Origin: JBARRS01 sp049644345
Lineage (GTDB): Bacteria; Actinomycetota; Thermoleophilia; Gaiellales; Gaiellaceae
Direction: 5' to 3'
DNA: 25,845 nt
NCBI GenBank assembly: GCA_049644345.1
Contig: JBARRS010000086.1
Span: 1 to 25,845 of the forward strand
The position numbers were made by a program, and so were the translations under genes. Below the pieces are notes generated by a model. It was not told where the DNA came from. It made no database searches and saw nothing but the letters and a program-made list of their open reading frames with translations. Each line of letters starts with the position of its first letter. Within the stretch, counting starts at the first letter, position 1. Of this stretch, positions 1 through 5,472 are shown one piece after another.

Positions 1-404
1 TGCGCGCGGCGCAGGCGGTCGGAGCGCACGAGTTCATCCTTCGGCTCGAGGACGGCTACGAGACGCAGCTGCAGGAGCGCGGCACCCGCCTGTCGCTGGG
101 CCAGCGACAGCTCGTCGCGCTCGCCCGAGCGCTGCTCGCCGACCCACGGATCCTCATCCTCGACGAGGCGACCTCGTCGGTCGACATCGGCACCGAGCGG
201 AAGATCGAGAGCGCCCTACGTACGCTGCTCGCCGGCCGGACCGCCTTCGTGATCGCACACCGGCTCTCGACGATTCGCAACGCCGACCTGATCGTCGTGC
301 TCGAGCAGGGCCAGCTGGTCGAACAAGGAACCCACGACGAGCTGATGCGCCGGCGAGGTCTCTACACGTCGCTGTACGGAGACTGGGCGGCAGAGGTCGC
401 GTGA
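1..404 (+). CDS. ABC exporter ATP-binding protein, C-terminal part (5' end outside the window)
   Basis: The reading frame is open from the first bases (frame set at base 3) to a TGA at 402-404. It encodes the last ~133 residues of an ABC-transporter nucleotide-binding domain. Visible in order: an ABC signature written LSLGQRQ (canonical LSGGQ, so Leu replaces the first Gly), Walker B ILILDEATSSVD, and the H-loop IAHRLSTI, followed by the usual tail with an EQGTHDEL segment. This layout is typical of the C-terminus of exporter-type transporters in which membrane and ATPase domains are fused, but the membrane part and Walker A lie upstream of the window. Substrate cannot be told. The stop overlaps the GTG of the next gene by four bases (GTGA at 401-404), so the two are probably co-transcribed and translationally coupled. 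Family very secure; fusion type inferred. Confidence 0.93.
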   Translation, partial: RAAQAVGAHEFILRLEDGYETQLQERGTRLSLGQRQLVALARALLADPRILILDEATSSVDIGTERKIESALRTLLAGRTAFVIAHRLSTIRNADLIVVLEQGQLVEQGTHDELMRRRGLYTSLYGDWAAEVA

Positions 405-1282
405 CGCCGCTCGATCCCGAGACCGAAGAGCGGATCGAGCAGCCGATCCCGCCGGAGGCCGAGCGCGAGACCCGTCTGACGCCGGCGCAGGCGGTCGAGC
501 GGATGCGGATCAACGTGCCCGCTCGCGGCAACCGCAAGCTGCGCACTCTCGTCGAGCGGGTCAACGCCGACAAGCAGCTGAAGGCGTGGTGGCACGTCTC
601 CAACGTCAACGCCGTCGCGCGGATGCAGATCAACGACCACTCGTGGGTCCACATCCAGATCGTCGCGAACATCGCGCTCAAGCTGCTGCGGCAGCTGACC
701 AAGCACGGTGTCGAGCCGGCGATGGTGACCGACTACGGGATGGAGCGGGAGGACGCGGAGGTCGTCGTGACGCTCGGCGCGCTCCTGCACTGCATCGGCA
801 TGGCGGTCCACCGCGACGGGCACGAGGACTGGAGCCTCTTCCTGGCCGAGCCGAAGCAGCGCGAGCTCCTCGCCGGGCTCTACGAGGAGCCGGAGCTGAC
901 CGTTGTGGCCTCCGAGGTGCTGCACGCGATCACGAGCCACCGCGAGGACGGCAGGCCGCTGACGCTCGAGGCCGGTGTGGTCCGCGTCGCCGACGCGCTC
1001 GACATGGCCGAGGGCCGCTCGCGGATCCCGTTCGAGCGGGGGCGCATCTCGATCCACTCGCTCTCCGCCGCCGCGATCGAGGACGTCGTGATCACGGACG
1101 GCGAGGAGCGGCCGATCGCAATCGAGGTGCGGATGAACAACTCGTCCGGCATCTACCAGGTCGACGAGCTCCTGCGCGCAAAGCTGCGCGGCTCGGGGCT
1201 CGAGCCGTACGTCGACGTGATCGCGCACATCGAGGGCGAGGCCGAGAAGCTCCTGCTTCCGAGCTACCGGCTAGAAACCTAG
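401..1282 (+). CDS. HD-domain (metal-dependent phosphohydrolase-like) protein with an HD-to-HC change
   Basis: A 293-residue soluble protein starting at GTG 401 inside the stop of the ABC gene. The N-terminal ~60 residues are charged and nondescript. The HD-type core spans about residues 78-200: a first His in NDHSWVHIQ (H84), the metal pair position in LLHCIGMAVHRDGHE (H130-C131, then H137 and H141), further His in HAITSHRED (H175, H180), and a late Asp in VRVADALDM (D198). HD enzymes normally have His-Asp where this protein has His-Cys, so metal binding or activity may differ. The C-terminal ~90 residues form a separate small domain ending in VDVIAHIEGEAEKL. HD proteins hydrolyse phosphoesters of nucleotides or second messengers; no substrate can be assigned. 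Coupling to an ABC exporter is seen directly; a functional link is inference. Confidence 0.85.
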   Translation: MTPLDPETEERIEQPIPPEAERETRLTPAQAVERMRINVPARGNRKLRTLVERVNADKQLKAWWHVSNVNAVARMQINDHSWVHIQIVANIALKLLRQLTKHGVEPAMVTDYGMEREDAEVVVTLGALLHCIGMAVHRDGHEDWSLFLAEPKQRELLAGLYEEPELTVVASEVLHAITSHREDGRPLTLEAGVVRVADALDMAEGRSRIPFERGRISIHSLSAAAIEDVVITDGEERPIAIEVRMNNSSGIYQVDELLRAKLRGSGLEPYVDVIAHIEGEAEKLLLPSYRLET

Positions 1283-1291
1283 CGCCGCCGC

Positions 1292-1297
1292 TACACT
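1292..1297 (+). promoter_or_regulatory. Putative -10 element of the tRNA-Gln gene
   Basis: TACACT lies 13 bases before the tRNA. Placing the start site seven bases beyond it gives a 5' leader of about seven bases. The same box, preceded by GCTACACT in a similar context, lies 12 bases before tRNA-Glu at 9170, which supports both. No convincing -35 was seen. Confidence 0.5.
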
Positions 1298-1310
1298 TCC
1301 CCGGCCCTGA

Positions 1311-1381
1311 TGCGGGGTCGTCTAATGGTAGGACGCTCGGCTCTGGACCGAGTAGTCTAGGTTCGAATCCTAGCCCCGCAG
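1311..1381 (+). tRNA. tRNA-Gln, anticodon CUG
   Basis: The sequence folds as a complete tRNA. The acceptor stem pairs TGCGGGG (1311-1317) with CCCCGCA (1374-1380), with G1381 as discriminator. The anticodon stem is CTCGG/CCGAG around the loop CTCTGGA, giving anticodon CTG, which reads the glutamine codon CAG. The T-arm is CTAGG-TTCGAAT-CCTAG. The 3' CCA is not encoded (CCT follows), so it must be added by CCA-adding enzyme. A hairpin terminator follows eight bases later. The gene stands alone between the HD-protein gene and a secreted-protein gene. If the genome lacks GlnRS, the glutamyl-tRNA synthetase at 12748-14031 would misacylate this tRNA for GatCAB; that is inference. Confidence 0.96.
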
Positions 1382-1388
1382 CCTCTGA

Positions 1389-1414
1389 AAAAGCCCCGCA
1401 AATGCGGGGCTTTT
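1389..1414 (+). terminator. Rho-independent terminator after tRNA-Gln
   Basis: AAAAGCCCCGCA (1389-1400) pairs perfectly with TGCGGGGCTTTT (1403-1414) across a two-base AA loop, giving a GC-rich stem ending in a T run. The nine bases AGCCCCGCA of its left arm repeat the 3' end of the tRNA exactly 20 bases upstream. Confidence 0.9.
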
Positions 1415-1438
1415 GTGCTTGTAGTACCTCGTTCGAGG

Positions 1439-1467
1439 GATCGGCTGCCCGCAGCCACCGGCCGATC
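1439..1467 (+). promoter_or_regulatory. Inverted repeat in the leader of the secreted-protein gene
   Basis: GATCGGC (1439-1445) and GCCGATC (1461-1467) are complementary with 15 bases between them, and the loop itself holds a small TGC/GCA pairing. It sits about 47 bases before the TTG start at 1515. It could be an mRNA leader hairpin or protein-binding site; no T run follows, so it is not an obvious terminator. Function unknown. Confidence 0.3.
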
Positions 1468-1514
1468 ACCCGTGGCGCGCAGAACGTCCGCGCCACCTCG
1501 ACCGGAGATTCCCC

Positions 1515-2204
1515 TTGTCACCACGCTTGCCGAGAGCGGTCCTCGGAGCGCTCGCCGTCGCATTTGTCTTCGCCGCGCCCGCCTGGGGGAAGGCCGGAAG
1601 CTGCGGCTCGAGCCAGTACTCCTACGCGGGGCTCCAGGGCGTCCACAAGTCGCACGGAGTCGCCGCGACGCTGACCGCGCTCGCGCCGCCGAACGTCTCA
1701 GCGGGCCACGTCGCCGCATGGGTCGGCGTCGGCTGGGCGGGCGGCGGCCCGAACGGCCGGGACGAGTGGATCCAGGCTGGGATGGGCGCCGAAGCCGGCT
1801 ACAAGTACAACTGGCTCTACTACGAGATCGTCTCGCCGCAGGCGCCGTACCGCTACGTCGAGTTCCGGCAGGTCGAGCCCGGCCGGCGCCACCGGATCGC
1901 TGTGCTCGAGATGGAGCATCACCGGAACTGGTGGCGGGTATGGGTCGACGGCAGGCCGATCACGCGCGCCGTCCACCTCGTGCGCAGCCACGGCGCCTGG
2001 GAGCCGGTCGTCACCGCAGAGAGCTGGAACGGCGACGTCCACGCGTGTAACCCACTCGCCTATCGGTTCGAGAACGTCGCCTGGTCGACACACGCCGGCG
2101 GCTGGTGGCACCGTCTCACCGGCGGGTTGCTCTTCGCCGACCCCGGCTACCGCGTCGTCCACCCGGCGGCGTCGACGTTTCTGACGCTGAGCCGGATTCT
2201 CTAA
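1515..2204 (+). CDS. Secreted protein, possibly of glutamic-peptidase (G1/eqolisin)-like fold
   Basis: A 229-residue protein starting at TTG 1515, chosen because GGAG (1504-1507) lies seven bases upstream. Residues ~1-26 form a classic signal peptide: basic start (MSPRLPRA), a hydrophobic run, then APAWGKAG as a likely cleavage area, so the mature protein is exported. The mature part is rich in Trp/Tyr/Gly. The order AAWVGVGW, then DEWIQAGMG, then NWLYYEIVSP, then a strand-rich stretch ending in WVDGRPI resembles G1 glutamic peptidases, where a Gln in a similar W-x-Q-x-G segment and a Glu in a YE-W segment are catalytic; Q and E are present at matching places. This resemblance is judged by eye and could instead be a lectin-like fold without activity. 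It converges on the L,D-transpeptidase gene, overlapping by four bases (CTAA, 2201-2204). Confidence 0.75.
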   Translation: MSPRLPRAVLGALAVAFVFAAPAWGKAGSCGSSQYSYAGLQGVHKSHGVAATLTALAPPNVSAGHVAAWVGVGWAGGGPNGRDEWIQAGMGAEAGYKYNWLYYEIVSPQAPYRYVEFRQVEPGRRHRIAVLEMEHHRNWWRVWVDGRPITRAVHLVRSHGAWEPVVTAESWNGDVHACNPLAYRFENVAWSTHAGGWWHRLTGGLLFADPGYRVVHPAASTFLTLSRIL

Positions 2205-3247
2205 AGAACCGTCAGCGGCGTCCCGATCGGCAGCAGCCGGCCGAGGTGCGTAATCGCGGCGTTGCGAAGCCGGATGCAACCGTGGGAGATGTGCCCCGGG
2301 ATCAAGCTGGGCGCGTCGGTCCCGTGGATGCCAATGAACCCGCCGCCCGGCCAGTCGGTCAACACGGAGGAGCGGGCGCTCGTACCGAACGCGAGCGGGC
2401 CGTAGGCCGGATCGCTGAAGCCCGTCAGCTTTTCGCGGATGTAGAACTCGCCCCGCGGCGTTGGCCACTGCCGCTGTCCAACGCCGACCGGGATCCTGAG
2501 AATCGCAACGCCGTTCCTGTAGAGCGTCGCGGTCGTCGTCTCGCGGTTGACTATGAGGTGCGTCGAGACCGAGTGGTAGCGGCCGAGCGCGCCGCGCTTG
2601 ACCCAGCCGGTGCGGCTGTTCGGCAGGATCGGCAGGCGGATGTGAACCCAGGCGCCGCTGTGATCTGTCCGCTCGTCGAGGGTCAGGGCGAGGTTCGGAT
2701 AGTTCTCAGGCGTCCACAGGCCGAGGCGACCGACCGCCGCAGCCGACCGGCTCGGTCCTGTGCGCACGGTCGCCGGCCGGACCACGTACGCCCACCGCGA
2801 GAGATTCTCCACGCCGCTCAACCGCCGGTAGCCGGGGGCGATCCGGACCGTGAAGGTGAGCGCCGGCGCCGAGACCGGCGCGGCGGCGTTGTCGAGCGCC
2901 GCGAACGAGAGCGTGTTGTCGCCGATCTGAGCGCCACGCAACTGCCACGTAAGGACGGCGCCGGCCGGGTTGCCACGTTTGACCGTCAGCCTCGCGCCCT
3001 CCGGCAACCTCGTCGTCGTCTTGATCCGGAGGACCGCGGTCGGCACGGCGGGCTCAGCGGCGCTGAGCGTCACGGTCAGCTTCGAGCCCGCCTGCGCGGA
3101 CACGACCGACCCGGCGGCGGGGCTCGGCGCCTGCCAGGCCACGGCCGGCGCGTCGGCCTGGCCGGCCCCCGGCGTAAACGCGGTAGCGCCAAGTGCGAGC
3201 CAGAGGACGGTCCGTAACGGCGCGCAAACTATGTTCCGCCTCCCCAC
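2201..3247 (-). CDS. Secreted L,D-transpeptidase (YkuD domain), copy 1
   Basis: L,D-transpeptidases form 3-3 peptidoglycan cross-links, or attach proteins to the wall, outside the membrane. About 348 residues if started at GTG 3247. I prefer this start because TATACT (3262-3257) lies just upstream and the product then begins with a basic n-region (GRRN) and a hydrophobic signal segment (VLWLALGATAF). A TTG at 3271 would add eight residues. After the signal come an Ig-like strand domain (~residues 20-125), an SH3-like part containing LSRWAYVVRPA, and the YkuD domain (~215-348). The YkuD catalytic motif is complete: HGTDAPSLIPGH followed by SHGCIRLRN with the nucleophilic Cys. The gene lies 79 bp downstream of a paralogue with the same domain order, in a cluster led by a sigma factor. 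Family call is secure; wall role is family knowledge. Confidence 0.93.
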   Translation of the reverse strand: MGRRNIVCAPLRTVLWLALGATAFTPGAGQADAPAVAWQAPSPAAGSVVSAQAGSKLTVTLSAAEPAVPTAVLRIKTTTRLPEGARLTVKRGNPAGAVLTWQLRGAQIGDNTLSFAALDNAAAPVSAPALTFTVRIAPGYRRLSGVENLSRWAYVVRPATVRTGPSRSAAAVGRLGLWTPENYPNLALTLDERTDHSGAWVHIRLPILPNSRTGWVKRGALGRYHSVSTHLIVNRETTTATLYRNGVAILRIPVGVGQRQWPTPRGEFYIREKLTGFSDPAYGPLAFGTSARSSVLTDWPGGGFIGIHGTDAPSLIPGHISHGCIRLRNAAITHLGRLLPIGTPLTVL

Positions 3248-3256
3248 GGGGGCAGC

Positions 3257-3262
3257 AGTATA
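3257..3262 (-). promoter_or_regulatory. Putative -10 element for L,D-transpeptidase copy 1
   Basis: On the minus strand TATACT matches the -10 consensus at five of six positions. It lies nine bases before GTG 3247 and falls within the coding stretch if TTG 3271 were the start, so it argues for the shorter protein. The surrounding bases are unusually AT-rich for this window. A clear -35 is not visible. Confidence 0.45.
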
Positions 3263-3284
3263 CAAATTCAAACGGATACCACCC

Positions 3285-3331
3285 GGTAAACGCAGAAACC
3301 GGCGAAAAAGCCACGGAAAAGGTCGTTTACC
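3285..3331 (-). repeat. Inverted repeat between the two L,D-transpeptidase genes
   Basis: GGTAAACG (3285-3292) and CGTTTACC (3324-3331) are exact reverse complements, 31 bases apart. The outer arm includes the TAA stop of copy 2. The loop holds short A-rich runs (GAAAAAG, GGAAAAGG). No T run follows either arm, so it is not a canonical terminator. It could be an intercistronic mRNA structure setting relative expression of the two genes, or an operator for copy 1. Purely structural observation. Confidence 0.35.
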
Positions 3332-4322
3332 TGATCGCGAGCGGTGTGCCGAGCGGCATCAGGCCGAGCAGGCGCTTGACCGCGAGGTTCCGCATCCGGA
3401 TGCACCCGTGGGAAACATGCCCCGGCAGCAGCCAGGGCTGGTTCGTGCCGTGGATCCCGACGACGCCTCCGCCGGGCCAGTCCGTCAGCACCGACGACCG
3501 GGCGCTCGTCCCGAACGCGACCGGCCCGTAGAACGGATCGCCGAAGTTCGTCAGCACATCCCGGACGTAGAAGTCGCCGACCGGCGTCGGCCAGTACGGC
3601 CTGCCCGCGCCGATCCGAGTGTGGAAGACGGGGGAGCCGTTGCGATAGAGCGTCGCGACGAGCAGTTGCCGGTCGACGATGAGGTACGTTCGCACGGCGT
3701 TTGGGTCGCTGACCGCGCCCCAGAGGATCCAGCCGGTGGAGTTGTTCGGCAGGATCGGCAGCCGGACGCGATACCAGATCCGACCCTGGGCGTCACGCGC
3801 GCTCGCGAGCAGGAGCACGAGGTTCAGCGTGTTGTCCGAGGTCCAGGTCGATAGACGCGTGACGACGCGCGCGGACAGCGACGGTTGCGCCCGCGCGACC
3901 GCAGGCCGGAGCAAGTACGCCCAGCGGGAGAGCCCCGGCGAGCTGAGCAGGGTCGGTTGGAGCGTTCCCTGTGGCGCCCCGGGGACGACCTGGACGAAGA
4001 GCGTGCGCGGGTGCGTGTAGACGACCGTGCCGGGGCGCCGCGCCGCGAAGACGATCGCGTGCGAGCCCAGACTTGCCTCCGTCGGCGTCCAGGTGAGAAC
4101 GGCGCCGGCCGCAGTTGTCTCGAGCGACGCTCCGAGCGGCAGGCCGCGAGCCGTGACCGCGGCAGTTCCCTCTGCGGCGTAGCGCACAGTGAGCGGCGCG
4201 CCGACGGAGACGACGAGAGTCTTGCCGTCCCGCGGGCTCGGCGCGAGCCAGGCGAGCTTCAGCTCGGGAGCGCGGGAGCTCGCCGCCGCCGGCGCAGCCG
4301 CGAAGGCGGCGCAGAGCGCCAT
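3327..4322 (-). CDS. Secreted L,D-transpeptidase (YkuD domain), copy 2
   Basis: Same domain order as the neighbour at 2201-3247: signal-like Ala-rich start (MALCAAFAAAPAAASS), Ig-like strand domain, SH3-like part containing LSRWAYLLRPA, then YkuD with HGTNQPWLLPGH and SHGCIRMRN around the catalytic Cys. Long identical blocks (for example FGTSARSSVLTDWPGGG) show the two are tandem duplicates. From ATG 4322 it has 331 residues. The start is doubtful: the hydrophobic segment begins a few residues earlier (LTATVVMALC) and no Shine-Dalgarno precedes the ATG, so initiation at an upstream non-ATG codon such as CTG (in LPYPRLTATVV) may give a better signal peptide. The frame stays open upstream to 4868, but that stretch overlaps the membrane-protein gene and is not coding. 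Function as for copy 1: peptidoglycan cross-linking outside the membrane. Confidence 0.92.
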   Translation of the reverse strand: MALCAAFAAAPAAASSRAPELKLAWLAPSPRDGKTLVVSVGAPLTVRYAAEGTAAVTARGLPLGASLETTAAGAVLTWTPTEASLGSHAIVFAARRPGTVVYTHPRTLFVQVVPGAPQGTLQPTLLSSPGLSRWAYLLRPAVARAQPSLSARVVTRLSTWTSDNTLNLVLLLASARDAQGRIWYRVRLPILPNNSTGWILWGAVSDPNAVRTYLIVDRQLLVATLYRNGSPVFHTRIGAGRPYWPTPVGDFYVRDVLTNFGDPFYGPVAFGTSARSSVLTDWPGGGVVGIHGTNQPWLLPGHVSHGCIRMRNLAVKRLLGLMPLGTPLAIR

Positions 4323-4399
4323 GACAACAGTTGCAGTCAGACGCGGATAGGGCAGCCTGGGCGCCGCCCTACCCGCATCCTTGTTCTGCTGGTTTCGGT

Positions 4400-4822
4400 C
4401 TAGCCGGTGAAGCGCGGGCCGCGCTTCTTGACCTTGGCGCGCGCCTTCTTGACCTTGATGCACTTCTTGCCCTTGGGCTTCGTGCCCTTCTGGCACTTCT
4501 TCTTGTACTGACTCTGTGCCGGCGAGTTCTTGACGACCACGCGGTGGTGCGAGACCGGGCCTGCGATCCGGCTCGCGGTCTTCGCCACGTCCGAGACCGC
4601 CGAGGCCGCAAAGCCGAACGCGCCCACCGGAGCAAGCGCCGCGAGCATCGCGATCGTCAGCGCAACGGCGGCCGCGACCCGGGCGCTCCGGAAGACGCGC
4701 CGCTCGCCCCGCACGCGACTCGCGACCGAGGCCACGAACTCGTCCCGCGGCTCGGGCCGACCAGTCCTCAACTCGCCTTCCAAGTCGAACGACCTGCGCC
4801 GGCGACTCCAGAAGCTCGTCAC
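4400..4822 (-). CDS. Single-pass membrane protein with Lys-rich Cys-containing tail; candidate anti-sigma factor
   Basis: A 140-residue protein starting at GTG 4822, with a strong Shine-Dalgarno (GAGGGGAG) just upstream. Residues ~1-48 are charged and Arg-rich and should be cytoplasmic. Residues ~49-75 form one transmembrane segment (AVALTIAMLAALAPVGAFGF). The rest is outside and ends in a very basic stretch with two Cys in the pattern C-x9-C inside repeated KKK/KGKK units. It begins 49 bp after the sigma-factor gene on the same strand, which is the usual place for the cognate anti-sigma factor, and the one-pass topology fits. However, no zinc-binding His/Cys anti-sigma motif is present in the N-terminus. 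I recognise no family. The basic tail could bind anionic wall polymers; inference. Confidence 0.75.
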   Translation of the reverse strand: MTSFWSRRRRSFDLEGELRTGRPEPRDEFVASVASRVRGERRVFRSARVAAAVALTIAMLAALAPVGAFGFAASAVSDVAKTASRIAGPVSHHRVVVKNSPAQSQYKKKCQKGTKPKGKKCIKVKKARAKVKKRGPRFTG

Positions 4823-4871
4823 AACACTCCCCTCGTTTGCATTGCTCGTACCCCATATACCGGGGCAAAGC

Positions 4872-5396
4872 TCAGACCCTTACACCCTCGCCGAGGGGTT
4901 CCGCGGCTTCGGACGACGGTTCCTCGCGCTCAAGCCGCCGGCGCAGCCGCTCGAGTGCGCGGTGGAGCCCGACCTCGACCGTGTTCGTCCGCTGGCCGAG
5001 CAGTTCCGCGATCTGACGAGACGTGAGATCGGCGCCGTAGCGAAAGGCGAGCAGCTCTCGATCGTGCTCGCTCAGCTCCGCAAAGGCTTCACGGAGCTCG
5101 AGGCGGAGGAGCGAGTCCTGCTCGAGATCGCCTGGGGCCTCGAGCTCCGGCGGCTGCGCTGCGAGCGGCGGCCGCGCCGCCAGCGCGCCGTCGACGCACT
5201 TGCGCGCGATTCCCAGCAGCCACTGGACCGGCTCGCCCCTCCGCCGATCGAAGCTCTTCCGATAACGGAGCGCGCGCTCGAAGACCTCGCTCGTCACGTC
5301 CTCTGCCTCCGGCCCCTCGCCCAGCCTGTACGCGACGTACGAGTAGACACGCCGGATCAACGGCTCCGGATTGGCTAGTGGATCCCTCGAAAGCAC
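4872..5396 (-). CDS. ECF-type RNA polymerase sigma factor
   Basis: A 174-residue group-4 (ECF-like) sigma factor, starting at GTG 5396 with GAGGGGGA as ribosome-binding site. Sigma region 2 spans ~residues 15-55 (YVAYRLGEGPEAEDVTSEVF, ERALRYRKSF). Region 4 spans ~105-155: LSEHDRELLAFRYGADLT followed by the helix-turn-helix SRQIAELLGQRTNTVEVGLHRALERLRR. There is no region 1 or 3. It would direct RNA polymerase to a small regulon. A -10-like TAGTCT lies 17 bases before the GTG. Downstream on the same strand are a one-pass membrane protein, then two L,D-transpeptidases, so an envelope-related regulon is a reasonable inference. Family call is secure. Confidence 0.93.
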   Translation of the reverse strand: MLSRDPLANPEPLIRRVYSYVAYRLGEGPEAEDVTSEVFERALRYRKSFDRRRGEPVQWLLGIARKCVDGALAARPPLAAQPPELEAPGDLEQDSLLRLELREAFAELSEHDRELLAFRYGADLTSRQIAELLGQRTNTVEVGLHRALERLRRRLEREEPSSEAAEPLGEGVRV

Positions 5397-5472
5397 AGTT
5401 TCCCCCTCGCCTCAGACTACTCCCAGCGTGCTCGAACAGCCAGAGCAGGCGACGATTCTCTGCTCCGCCGGC

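Noticed and set aside
362..1228. Long minus-strand open frame of 288 residues opposite the HD-domain gene
   Set aside because: Its composition (His/Arg/Asp/Val-rich, no domain) is that of an antisense shadow in high-GC DNA; the plus-strand HD protein has clear motifs and a coupled start.
1372..1400. Short direct repeat at the 3' end of tRNA-Gln resembling an attachment site
   Set aside because: The second copy is the left arm of the terminator hairpin; there is no integrase or mobile gene nearby, and the repeat is only nine bases.
4323..4868. N-terminal extension of L,D-transpeptidase copy 2
   Set aside because: The added ~180 residues read out of frame through the Lys-rich membrane-protein gene, which has its own Shine-Dalgarno and transmembrane segment; a signal-peptide-like start is at about 4322.
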